This document shows positions 1 to 11,600 of a stretch of 64,000 bases of DNA, piece by piece (position 1 is the first letter of the stretch; each line of letters begins with the position of its first letter). Source of the DNA: Rallus limicola (taxonomy: Eukaryota; Chordata; Aves; Gruiformes; Rallidae); contig JAKCOZ010000001.1 in assembly GCA_022605955.1 (NCBI GenBank), positions 73,228,520 through 73,292,519 of the forward strand. The letters are read 5' to 3'. Below the pieces are notes generated by a model, which was not told where the DNA came from, ran no database searches, and was given only the letters and a program-made list of their open reading frames with translations. The translations under genes were made by a program, and so were the position numbers.

Positions 1-3000
1 CAAATACAATGCTGTGCTCATTAACTTAGGAAAAGTGTTCCAAAACTTTCAACAATGGTAACTTCAGACAAAGGCAAAATTAACCAAGAACTGGAGGACG
101 CTCAAATAAAATGAATGAACTCCAGATAAATAACTCCACTTCTAGTTTATGTCCCAAGCTTAAAGCAATCTCTGGCCCCCATAGACTTTCATATCACTGG
201 TTGCTACGTTTCAACATTAAAGGGTCTTAAATTATGTTCATTGGCCTGTTTTTTGATTCAGGCAGACATGTCTCTGTGCCCTGTCGTTAACTTCAATAAT
301 GTAGTGTAAATGGAGAAAGAATCCACTTCGTTGCCTGCTCTTGGTTTGCACTTCACGTACTTTGTGTGCTGTGTGGAGACTAGATCTAAATTCTGCATCA
401 AGGCCCTCTTGTGTCTGTGGCACTCTGGGGAATCCTGTGATAAAATGGGAATTCTGTGGCAGCTACAAATAAATTCAGGTTCAGTTCCTTTTTACTGAAT
501 TAAATATGTACATGAATAATACAATTGGTACAGTAATCCTTGTAGTTTACATTATCAAATGTAATTTTTTTTATGTGTTCCCTACATTTTCCACATGCCA
601 CAAAACTTTGTTATGATAATATATGTCTGCACTGTAAAAGTTTTCAGCAGGAAAAAATCAAGGCTCTGAGCAGGAGACACTTCAGATTCATTACATCAGT
701 TTGTGAGAGAATTCGGATTTTGAACATCTGACACATGTCCTCTCACCCTCCTTCATTTGCTTTAGGCCAAAAGCCACTTGTCTGGGCCTGCGTGAACTGA
801 TAAAACCCAAAGGTTCCAGCTGCAATGTTCAATACTGTGTCTTGAATCAACAGTTTTTTAATTGTTCCCAATGTTGAAAATAGTTAAGGGTGACATTTAA
901 ATAATCATGGTTCACTTCTAGACCAAACATCACCTGTATTTTGCAATTTTTTCAGAGCCCATTGATGCAGTGTTGTGCAGTGCCACACTGCCACATTACG
1001 TGTGACACCATATGGACCCCAAGTCAAGGTGGACCTTGATCCCAGGAGTGACCCAGAGTTTGTGTGGGAAAGAGAAGCGATATGAAACTCAATGACTTAT
1101 CCACGTCTGTGCAGTGGCAGAGTTGACTATGCAGAGCTAGTGGTTTCAGAGGCTTTCAACATGCAGCAGAGTGACACATCCTCTTTTGGATGGTTGTTCC
1201 TCTCCACCCACCTCCTTTCTTTTTAAGAATAGGTGACATCTTTCACAATTACTTTGCTAGGGATAATTCTAGAATGTGTTTTGCAATGTAAATTGCAAAA
1301 TATGTAGGAATATGCTTAAAAGTTATCAAAGCATCTCTGTGTACTTCCTAGTGGAACCAGATACTTAATATCTACAGAGCCTAGTGGGTGGCCAAGTAAT
1401 TAATGAAATCTTTCCAGGACTTAGTAATGGGATCTATCATTTTCTTTCTGGTTAATAAGAAAATGGCTGAACTTACAAAAAATTCAGCTGGAGACCTCTG
1501 GAGCTGAAAGCACAGTTCTGGGCCCCTCTTTTAATGTAAGCAGAATATGTCAGTGCCAGCAATATAGTCAGTGCTTTGCCTTGATATTTTGTAACATTAA
1601 ACCAATGTCATTCTTGTCCTAATTCTTATGCCAGGGCAAATTACCCATTTTGGTTTCATTGTTCTTTGTCTTCTAGTATCTTGGAAGCTAGAGATGTAGA
1701 GGTCAGGTCACATTGTTCATCCTTCTCAAAGTGAATAATAGTTTTTATGGTGGACATGTTCCTCATGTAAAGAGATTGTCCTCTTTTTTTTTTTAAATTG
1801 CAATTTCAAATTCATCTTTAATCATTAGATTTAAATTTAGAGAATGAATACAGACGGAGTGTTAAACTTGGTACGCTCAAACATAAAGCAGGAAGGGAAT
1901 ATTGTTTAGCGTATATGTCAGAGGTGTCTGTATCAGGGTGTCTATATCGGGGTACACGTATTACAGTCAGAATGCCTGGGGTCCTACCCTGGTGCTGCCA
2001 TGAGTCACTGGCTCTGTACATATAGCTAGTTAGTTTAAGCAGCTGTCTCTCATTTGTATGAGGTAGAAAACTCTTATTACTGGGGGCAAATTCATCCTTC
2101 GTCTCAGTGGGTGGAACTTCCTATGATTTCAGCGGGAGTGCCCCTTGCCTACACACGGGTGCGTTTTCTCCTTGGGGAGGAAGTTCTGGCAGAGACTTTC
2201 AAAAAGCAGGGTTTTAGCAGAGCCTTGTATAACATTTTTACACTCGTTTCCTAACATAAAAGATGATACTAGACAATGGTACTGGCAGTAGTTGCTTACA
2301 CAGATGCTATTGGTAGTTTAGATAAACAGTAACACCTAGGATGCCAGATGTTGTGATTCATCCCTAGTGCTCACCAAACTGTAATTCATATTACATTAGG
2401 GGCTACTGGTTATTTATTTTTCAGCCCACTAGAAGTCTAATTGACTATTCCTCCACTTCTTTTTCCCCCTCTCCTCCCTAGTCTTTCTTCTTCTCATTTA
2501 CTTTTCTTCCACCTGCGTTAATGCACATTTTGGCCCGAAGCATGGAGAAATCCTATCGGTCATCCAGGGATCAGGTACCCCAGGCCAGAGTATCCTAGTT
2601 TTACTTAATGGTTAGTGATGGCATCCAAATAATTTCCCATTTTCCTACTGAGATGTGGGTGAGGGGAAAAGCTGGAAACCTTTGCCAAGAAGCACTCTGT
2701 GGTGGATAGTAAAATAAGTTAGGTAGCAGATGTCCAATCCAAACTTTGGTGGGTAATTAGCTGATTCAATATCCAAAAGAAGCAGGTAATTGTTGTGATT
2801 TGTGAATCCTTTGCCAGGGCAGATACTTTACAGCTTGCAGATATTTCTCTAATGAGGGAGGATATCGTGAGCTCTGAGCAGTAAAACACTGTTTTCTTAG
2901 TATTCAAAAAGAATGGCTGTTTTTTTTTCTTTAGGGATGTTCTTGGCATAGACCGTTCTTGTTCTTTTCTTTGTTATTTCTTGGAAGTCTTCTGAAAACT

Positions 3001-3115
3001 ATTGATGCAGTATGCAAATTCAATGGAGGAAATGTAACGTTATATAAGTGTAATTGGCCTTTTATTCAAAGGCGTTTTTATTCCTCCCTGCATATTTTAG
3101 TCCTTTCTTTAAAGA
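1..3115. other. no gene recognised
   Basis: No reading frame here exceeds about 80 codons, none looks like a known protein, and there is no RNA gene that I recognise. Composition is AT-rich with scattered short homopolymers. The stretch near 2,095-2,170 faintly resembles an old amniote repeat, but too weakly to annotate. The sequence suits intergenic or deep intronic DNA. Confidence 0.6.
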
Positions 3116-3150
3116 AAAAAAAAAAAAAGACAGAGAGAGAAAGGAAGAAG
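3116..3150. repeat. A13 run followed by purine-rich tract
   Basis: Thirteen A (3,116-3,128) lead into a GA-rich purine stretch. I see no upstream coding or SINE-like body that would make this the tail of a processed pseudogene, so I treat it as simple low-complexity sequence. Confidence 0.6.
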
Positions 3151-3698
3151 TTTAAACACAATCGTATATTTCTTCCAAAAAAAAGTCAGAGGAAAATGCT
3201 ATAAAGATCAGACCGTGAAAAGAAATTGAGGAATTAGAGAAACACTAACAGAAACTAAAATACGGATATCACTGGAAATGCACAGAATGGGATTGTTTGA
3301 AGAAGAAAAAAAAAGTGTGCCTGGCTGTTGCCATTCTAGGAGAACTAGACACGGAAAGAAGAGAATGGAAAATAAGAGCGAAGCTCTAAAGCCATCTCTC
3401 CTCCCTTCTTCTTTTCAGTGTCATTTCATAAGTAGTGGGGGGAGAGGGAGAAGGGAGAGAAAGGGGGCCAGGAATCCTAGCAACCAAAATACTACAGATG
3501 CAAACACCTCAGAAATGTGCAACTACTAGCAAAAGTTTAAGAGGGGTAGGTTCACTGCTTGCATTCCTGTGTTAGAGCAGTGTGTGCTCACAGCAGTATT
3601 GCAAGTCTCATTTCCTCCACTTCCTAAAGCAAAAAGTTATTGTTTTCCTGTTTGCAGTATTTTGATATACAGAGGTGCCTATGCAAGGTTGAGGAGTT

Positions 3699-3802
3699 AA
3701 AACAAACAAACAAAAAACCCTCAACAAAACCTGAAAACACATGCCCAAAACCAAACAAACCAAACCAAGCCAAACCAAACCAAACCAACAAAACAAAATT
3801 AA
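3699..3802. repeat. CCAAA-rich low-complexity block
   Basis: An A/C-only stretch built from AAAC and CCAAA-type units, most regular at about 3,745-3,789 where CCAAA pentamers follow one another with a few interruptions. The reverse strand reads as TTTGG repeats, which produces the apparent Trp/Leu/Phe/Gly-rich peptides on that strand. It is a degenerate pentanucleotide microsatellite and not telomeric repeat (TTAGGG). Confidence 0.75.
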
Positions 3803-4009
3803 CAAGGGGGTATTGCTCGAGTGTAGTTAGTTTGAAGAGACAGCTGGACCAGAGCAAGGGACAGAGAAAGAACATTTTGTGCTAGTTATTAGCATTTGGG
3901 TTCTTTTTATACTATCCTGGGATTTCCCTTTCCCTTTCTAAGCTATGTACTTTCTTCTACTTCCCCTTTGTCTGTGAACCTCTCATTATTTTCTTTGAAA
4001 ACAAAAGTC

Positions 4010-4062
4010 TGGACAGAAGTCACAGTAACTCCACTGCAGTCAATGGACTTGTTCTGGTTTAA
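4010..4062. repeat. short relic of ancient amniote repeat
   Basis: The stretch around 4,028-4,050 contains a 'CTCCACTGCAGTCAATGG' motif. This resembles a motif I remember as highly repeated in turtle, crocodile and bird genomes, where 'gaagtcaatgg' recurs thousands of times. Related wording occurs at 7.7 and 13.85 kb in this window. The assignment rests on recall of the family, so it is tentative. Confidence 0.3.
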
Positions 4063-4175
4063 GAGATCATATTTCTTTTGCTTTTCATTGTCCTTGTTCA
4101 GCTTGTACCATTTTTTGCTGTCCACCCTGCACATGACATTCTGTATTGAATTACTTCTTTCTTCTCCTTTTAAAA

Positions 4176-4200
4176 TTTTCTTTCTTTCTTTCTTTCTCTC
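4176..4200 (+). repeat. (TTTC)n microsatellite
   Basis: About five tetranucleotide TTTC units followed by TCTC, inside a longer pyrimidine-rich tract. It is a simple repeat with no gene attached. Confidence 0.8.
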
Positions 4201-7200
4201 ACCCCTACCCCCCTTCTTGTCTCTCAACACTTTCCAGTGAGTATCACTGCTCATTACTGCCAATACAACTGGCAGGCAGATGTTGGTTCCTTCCATTTGC
4301 TGTCAGGAGGAACATTTTATGGCAGAACCAAAACCCCAAAACCCAGCCAAACAGCAAGTACACAGCTGAAACCATGACCACCATAAGCAGCAGTGACAGT
4401 GACAGTTATCCAAAGTGGTGGACTCGGAAGGAAAATCCTGAGCCACAGCTCAACACTTCATTGTGACTTGACACATCTGGCCCCTAAAATTTCTTTACCA
4501 GGGCCAGTATTTTAGTAACAGAGCAATAACATATTGTTGTTTGTAACCCCAAGAAGCAGCAGCCGAGCTGTGTGCACACAGTGAAAATGGACACTTTAAT
4601 TGTTGCTTACTTTGAACAGGGCTCCAACTGGACTCACATAAATGAAGCGCCAAGAGCAGATTTACATGCAAATCATTCCAGTTCAGTGTGAACGTTGATT
4701 TACTAAGGCTAATAAGAGTTCAGCAGATTGTAGCGAAGAATAATGGAAGAAATTCCTCCTGGAATGACAAAATTGAAATCTGCTCTAAGCCTTTTAAGGT
4801 CATGTAAGCAATGTTTATCATACTGCTAAACCACTCACATAATCTTCCAATCTGAATCCTAAAATTCCTCTTAGAACCCAACCCTGTATTTCACTCATAA
4901 CAATGCTTTTATATTCTCTAATTGCATAGAAGTACAAAAAAGCACAGCACTTCATTCATCGTACAAATTAAGCCACATATTTAATGCAAGTCACTTATCT
5001 AATGCCAGGTAAAAAAAGAGCTAAGTTATTAGGAGCATGTTGTAGTAGTATTAGATCAGCTTTGAAAGGATGACTGATACAATGGAAAGGAAGAGTCGTT
5101 TCAGCTGAAATGGTCTACTTCCCTCCAGTCTATTGCAAACAAAGTCACCAAACATCTACCAAAAGCTGGTTTTAGAAAAGTTGTGTTCGAGAATAGAACG
5201 ATAGTATTCTTAGAAGCTGCCCAGTCTCCTTGCTTTCCTGCCCCCTGTGAAGAAAAAATCTTCCATACAACACTCAGGGAAGGATAAAAAATTACTGCAT
5301 TTTGCCTAAACCAACAGTGGAGTGATAATATTACAGGGATGAAACACTCTGCACAACATTAAAGTCTAACAGGACTAAGGAGAAGGGAGCAGACTGAAAA
5401 TAGATTAAACCCAGGTGTGGATTTAGGCTCAGCCATACTTTTGTCTTCTGACATGCCCATTGATAAAAGCCTCAGCCTTTCACTTTTTCTATTCTGAGCG
5501 GCTGGGAAAGAGAAGTTGTAAATTAACTGCAGCACAATCGACATCTTGAAGGCACAATGCCTCCCAAATTGGTTTGGTTGCTGGGAACCGTGAAATACTT
5601 GTAGCATTTAATTCAACTCTGGATTCAGCAAAGCAATTTTGAAGAAAACAAATGTAAAATTTTGAGTTTCTTTTTGATTTTCAGAATGCAGAAAATGAGA
5701 AAAAAAAAAGGAAGTTTGGGGTAAATATGGAGTATGCAAAATTAGAGCTTTAAAAAAAGGGGAGAAAAATTATTATTCAAGGTTTTCTGGTGTTATTTTC
5801 CCCCCAAAGCGAATCTTTCCATCACTAACCTTTTCTGTGGAAAATAGTTTTCAAACTGTGATGCACAAAACCTGTCTAAGAGCATCAGTGGGCTAGAGTA
5901 GCTCAAGAGCAAGCAATAGAAAGCATGCCAGGTTTTTATCTGGGAGACTTGAGGAGGAAAAGTGTGGGGAGTGAGATGACAAACCTTCTTTTGACAAACC
6001 TTACCCGTGCAGTCCAAGGCTGCAGGGAGGGGGAAGCCAGAGCATCAACAGCAGGGAAGAGCTCTTTGCACTTCTGACTCACCTGTGGAGGAACGTGTGT
6101 GTTTTTCAAATGGGTCTCTTGTCTTAATGATTGCCACTCCCCACAAAATACGTACCAAAAAGCAAGACAAAAACCACGCTGATGCCATTTTCTCAGTTCC
6201 AAGTGTGGATTTCATCCACACCAGGCACAAACATTATTAAATTGCCTGTGTACCCATAATCAAGCCCTAACATGGTTTCTAAAGCACTGAGTATCTTTCT
6301 TGTGTAGACCAAACCTTTGAAGTTGTAGTGTGACTGATAGATATTTCTGTGTACACAGTTATTATGTGCATGATGAGCATGATTATTGCTTGAATACACT
6401 GTTTGCATTTTACAGTGCTATGTGTAGGATTTACAAAGCCTAAACTATGTCATGCATAGCCAATGTCCAAATAAACTTTGGTTTCTCTGCTCCCAAAGAA
6501 GGAACTTTGACAATAGAAGAAACAATTGCTTAGAAACAGTATACACTTTCTAAAAGATGTGCTGACCTATGAAAGAATATATTTTTTAAAGTTTACACTG
6601 TTTTTACAATGCTTTTGATATTTTATGCAAGCTGTCATCTAATGGAAATAATGACCTAAGGGACATGTGTTTATCTTGGTTTTAGCCCACTTAAAATACA
6701 TTTAGCCTTTAGCTTTTCCTTAGGCCAAAACCACATCAAATGGGCCAAAGATGGAATAAACACACACATACACTCCTGAGGTCATTATCACTTCATTGTA
6801 GTTTTGCAGAAGAAAAGGAAAACAAACTCTTGTCTCTTTGCATTACTTTTGAGACTCAGCGTGCCCAAGTGATGGTGTATACACCATTTTGTAAATGTTT
6901 TCTTTCTAGGGATGTGCTTTGCTTCTCTTTTTGCCCCTGCCACGTATTAATTGTAAACTCTCTTCTCTTAATGCTTTACATTAATCCTTAAAACGTTGAA
7001 AAGCTGGAATTACAGAAATCAGAGCTATAGTTGCCAGAGTACAGTACTAGTAACTGGCATTCTCCACGGGCAGAGGTTCACAGATGGAAATCTTTGAGGA
7101 GGAAGAAGAGTTAACATTAAGAATCCACTCCTTCTATGAACTGAAGCTTGGAATTTCAGATTAGTAGGTCTTTTATGAAGCTTTGTTTGTGAAACAGTAA

Positions 7201-7335
7201 ATGAACTCTGCACCCCAATGCTACCTGAGGGTCACTGAGCAGTACAATAGATACAGCCTAATGCTGCTCCTAGTACTCTCCAAAATATGGCAGTGGCAAA
7301 GAAACTGTATCAAATTACTAGGTGGAAAAGCTTAC
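4201..7335. other. no gene recognised
   Basis: No coding exon or RNA gene seen. The segment 4,600-4,800 is of low repetitiveness and contains a perfect POU octamer (ATGCAAAT, 4,666-4,673); see findings. Small open frames in 5.3-6.4 kb have no recognisable domain and stop codons are frequent in all frames. Confidence 0.6.
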
Positions 7336-7349
7336 TTTTTTTTTTTTTT
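7336..7349 (+). repeat. T14 homopolymer
   Basis: Fourteen consecutive T. No retroposed gene body is seen on the reverse strand next to it, so it is annotated only as a simple repeat. Confidence 0.7.
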
Positions 7350-7694
7350 CTTCTGAGCTCTATTGTTCACATCGGTATCATATAGCTTACTTGTGTCATG
7401 TTCAGATGTAGTGGCTGTGGACTACAAGTGATAAGAATATTTTACTCATCTTTTCAGAAGCTTTAGTTTGCTTCCTAACCTTTAGTTAGGAAGGGGGAGA
7501 AAAAGGATTTCGCTTTGAAGCATGTAACTTAAAAACAAATCCACAAATATTCATTTTGTTGAAATAATTGGCAATTAAAACGATGTATTTAATATAATGA
7601 GGACTTCATCCTAAACCAAAACAGTGCTTGTACTCAGTGCTGTAAAATAGAAATTGTTTGTGGAAAGTTTCAGACCTTGTCTCTGCAAAGGCAT

Positions 7695-7800
7695 CAGGCA
7701 CAAGCTGAACTACCATGGACTTCAATGGAAATGAATTTCAAAAGTGCTGGGCTTAGGCACACACTTCAGGTTAATCATGTGTTTAAGTGATTTCCTGTTT
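7695..7800. repeat. relic of ancient amniote repeat
   Basis: Two phrases in the right order, 'GACTTCAATGG' near 7,716 and 'TTAATCATGTGTTTAAGTG' near 7,772, match a widespread sauropsid repeat I recall, whose body reads roughly '...gaagtcaatggga...taagcatgtgcttaagtg'. The 13.85 kb segment shows the same two halves. No terminal structure or coding capacity is visible. It is probably a decayed SINE or LINE fragment and the family is uncertain. Confidence 0.35.
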
Positions 7801-8600
7801 TGGAGGTTTAAAGATGGAAATAACATGGTTCAAGTTCTGGGCAGAGAAGGTGATCCTGGGAGCTGTGCTTTGAATGGAAAGAATGTGTTGTGTGCACATG
7901 TATGTTAAGGGGAACTGTTGGTGTTTGTGGTTGAGGCAAACTAAGGATCTCCAAAACTCTGTGCTGAAGAGGACAGTTACTGGTTCACAGGCAGACCTGT
8001 CATTGGGCCAAAAGCTGCCGGGAATTGGGAAGCTCTCTCCAGGAAGCGCCTAGGAGCAGCACTGAGTGCTGTGAATCAGAGTTGCTGCAAGGCTGCACCT
8101 GCTGTAACCCTGGTGGCTTTGATGAAACATGCACCAGCAGTGGCAAATACTCCAGATGATTTTTCTTGCTGGTAACTGCTTAACAAAAGAGAGGGCTGCA
8201 TTCCAAAGGCCAAGGATTCACTAATAGAGAGGCTTCTTATTGCCCTCATGAAGCGATGCCCGGGTTCAGGCAATTCTTTTGGGCTTGAATTACTCTTTCT
8301 GGATGCTTTAGACTAGCAAGCTGTTTCCTGTCTTGCCTGAGCCTCAGGTCTGCAGCCTATCAGTTCCTCCACTGATGAAATCGTGACAGTAAAAATAATT
8401 CCTTGAGAGCTAATACCAGCCCATACCAAATTGTCATGTTTATCACAGAGGTGCTGGCATCAGGCAACATATGATCTGTGGGGTACAGACAGTGAAAGCT
8501 GTATGAAGTACAGTGAAAGGACAAGACTTACCTTTAAGAAGACTTTTCCTTTGTAAAAACCAAGCAACGTATACTTTTGCAGTAGGTTTATCTGTCAGGG
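7801..8600. other. no gene recognised
   Basis: Single-copy-looking sequence with no domain-bearing reading frame. A reverse-strand open frame of about 65 codons (8,076-8,273) has no recognisable features and is likely a chance frame. Confidence 0.55.
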
Positions 8601-8643
8601 TTTTGGTAGCACTACCAAAACTTTGCCACATAAGCCCAATATA
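8601..8643. mobile_element. possible old ERV LTR terminus with hairpin
   Basis: The 32 bases from 8,612 to 8,643 resemble the terminal sequence I remember for an avian ERVL-type LTR, and every mismatch to the remembered form is a transition, as expected for an old methylated copy. The terminal CA would have decayed to TA here. The first nine bases of this segment also pair perfectly with TTTTGGTAG at 8,601-8,609, across a 2-base spacer. I could not follow a convincing LTR body upstream, so this may be a short fragment or a chance match. Confidence 0.3.
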
Positions 8644-11600
8644 ATTTTTTAGTTTAGAAATGAATCCATGGTGTTGATATCACAATTTTACGTGTAGAGG
8701 AGTTTCCCATTTGTTTTGAAAACAAGTAATATCTGACAAATTACACCATTTGGGTTTGTAAAAAGCATCAAACTATGACATGCAGGTGAGCAAACAAAAT
8801 GGTCATTCTAACCCCCTCTCCTGTTTCCACCAGCCCCTAGAGTGGTGACAAATATGGAAGGGGAAGAAGCGAGCAGTTCTATGAGTGGAAACAAATAAAA
8901 ATGCATGGGTGGAAATGTCCTATTCTTTCTTCTCAGTCACAGAATTGCAGTCATGGGCCTGGATGTCTCACTTGGTGCCCCTATGGAGCACCTTCTTCTC
9001 CCCACTATATTCCCCAAACCCCAGTTCCCCATCTGCATGCCTGAGGCTGGTCTCCACCCTTCTGCTTTCTGTCTCTTGCTTGCCTATGTGTCTCAATATC
9101 ATCCTCCTTCCCCTACCTTCTCTCTTCAGGGCTCCTTGAACCGGGATTGCATTGGACAAGACAATGGTAGTGTCCAGGCAGGTGAGGGGGACATGTCTAC
9201 CTGGAGGGCAGGAGGAAGGAGAGGCCATGGGTTACAGGCACAACCAGGGAGGGGAACTGGGGACTCGGCCTTCAGAGCTGCTTGGAGCTGTGGGAGGGTT
9301 TGAAAATGTCTTTACACATTGGACTCATTTTCATTTCCAAAATTCAGTGTTTCTGGCAGCACTTATTTTTAGTTTGAAGTTCTATTTAACAGTTTTCGAG
9401 ATTGGACAGTGTAGTAATTTAGCAGCCCTTATGTGAAGGAGAGAAGGCTGCAGCTTCTGCGCCACTTTTAATATTTGTTTACCATTTCAATTTTGTAGCA
9501 GGGCGACATTTAAATGTTCTGTTTGCTGTCATTTTGACACCTTCCCTTTATTTGCTTATTTTTAATCTGTGAAAGCGTAATACTTAGTGCTTGCTATTTA
9601 GAATCTGGGGATTAGAGTTGAATTTTCTTTGAGAGTAGGGATGATTGTACCTGGAATGTGGGTGGAAAAACTGAGCTGGAGATAGCTGGAGAGTGTTACC
9701 TTCTATAGAGGTGATCAGTCAGTATTTTCTTGCTTTTAACTAAAATGTATTTGAAGAACAACTTTTCCTTTAGCACTTTAAGTATCTACAGTTAGAGATA
9801 CTTAGAGTATCTTAGTACTTGAGAGAACTTACAGTCCTTAAAGGAAAGTATTGTTTTTCCGTAACAATTACAGGCTCTCAAAAAACCCCCCAAACCTGAA
9901 TAGGTAGATAAACCTGATTTTTTTGGATTGGTAAATGAAAGTTTGACATGTTATACTTATCTAACCCATGTGGTGTGGTTCCTCCAAGAGTTTTGTCCTA
10001 AGATAATGTCTTTGCATGTGAGAGCTCCTTTTTCTTGTCTCAACCTTGATGTAATACTTTGACAACAAAGCACGAATCCATGCATCAATACCATCCTGAA
10101 TCTCAAACAAAATGGGTGAAAGGTATTTATGAGCTATAGAGCTTGGCACAGTTTTGTTCTTGGTTGCATGGTTCCAAATGAGACCAGGTAACCTTCAGAA
10201 GTGGAATATTAGTTTTCTAAATGATTTTTTTAAAATAAAAATTCAAAGTAAAATTCAGAAATGTGAAGTTCACTGAAAAAAACCTCATACTGAGGAAAAT
10301 ATTTACACAGTTCCCTGGAATGATTCGAAGACAGATCTATGCAGAACTATGTGAAAAGCTAATGACAGGATCTTTAAAGGATACCAGATATATTCTCCTA
10401 CAGATAGTGAAAAACCCAGAAGACCACCTCTTTCATTATAATTTTCATTTTTTTCTTCTGACATATTTTTTTCTGAGAAAATGACCGTGTTATCACTTTT
10501 CTCTGACTTCAGTCCTCTGTAACAGCTCACCACCTCTTCCTTGCCTCAAAGAACAAATCTCCTGTAAGTTCAAGCATTGTTATAACCTGCAACTACCATG
10601 TTTGTGCAAATGAGTGTAAGTCCGCATGGCGGTGTGGTCTGGCAGCGTCACAAGTACCTGATAATAGGCCATCCACATCAATTAACTTGAATATGGTATT
10701 TAACCATAGCTGTAAAATTATTAGGGACAAAGACCTAGTTTCAGGTCTTGCATAGGAAGTTAGTCTGAGGGGCAAAGTCAGGTTTTGGCCTGTAAAGAAA
10801 AAACATAATTTCCTCTTCTACCCCGAGAAATTCCCTCCTGTTGCTCAGAAAGGAATGATCCTCTGTGAAAGAAAGATGGATGTTACTTTACTTTTATGAC
10901 TTTATGAAAATAAAGAAATTTTATTGCCGTATGGTTTTCCACAAGGCAGTCCACATCTTTAACACCAAGATCAGCTGGAACCTTTAATCTTCTTTAGGGA
11001 TATGTCGTCAAAGATTCGTTCAGGGATTTAGCTGCATGGCCAGTGTAGAGTCAATAGGATCTGTATAGTTAGATCAGCTTGTTGCTTTGAAAATTTACCC
11101 TGTCGTGTTTTAAACTATGCTGTCTCATTACACAGAAATGAAGAGGATTTTTCTGATACCTTATTGAGATAGCAGACGTGGGGTTTTGTATATTTTTGTT
11201 TTTACTGCATCTTCTTTTGATTAGCTGTCTATTTCTTGTTAAGCAATAATAGGAAAACATTTCTTCAGGGTTTTTTCAGCTCCAGTCTTCTCTGTGAAAG
11301 TACAAGAGGGAGAATTTTAAAGATCTGTCCTGTGAAACTGTTATCTCTTTGATTAACATTCGAAATTCTGCTGTGCTTGTTTTATCAAATTAATGTAACT
11401 TTGAAGAAAGGAAAAAGGCAATACTGATTTGTAATAATAGATTTTAATTAGGATGAGTGTTTGAGTCTCAGGAGTCTGTCCCGTGCGTGTTTTCAGATCT
11501 CTCATCCTCCCAGTGTCAGAACTCTAATTACCACCCTTACAGATCAACTTGTATTTTGAAGATATCAGAAAATACATGATGAAAGATTCTCCTTTTTAAT

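Noticed and set aside
3608..3885. Trp/Leu/Phe-rich reverse peptide resembling a membrane segment
   Set aside because: It is the translation of the CCAAA/TTTGG low-complexity block.
8905..9303. 132-codon forward open frame with an overlapping 84-codon frame
   Set aside because: Pyrimidine-rich composition, no domain, and no conserved start. Only the possible splice signals were kept as a finding.
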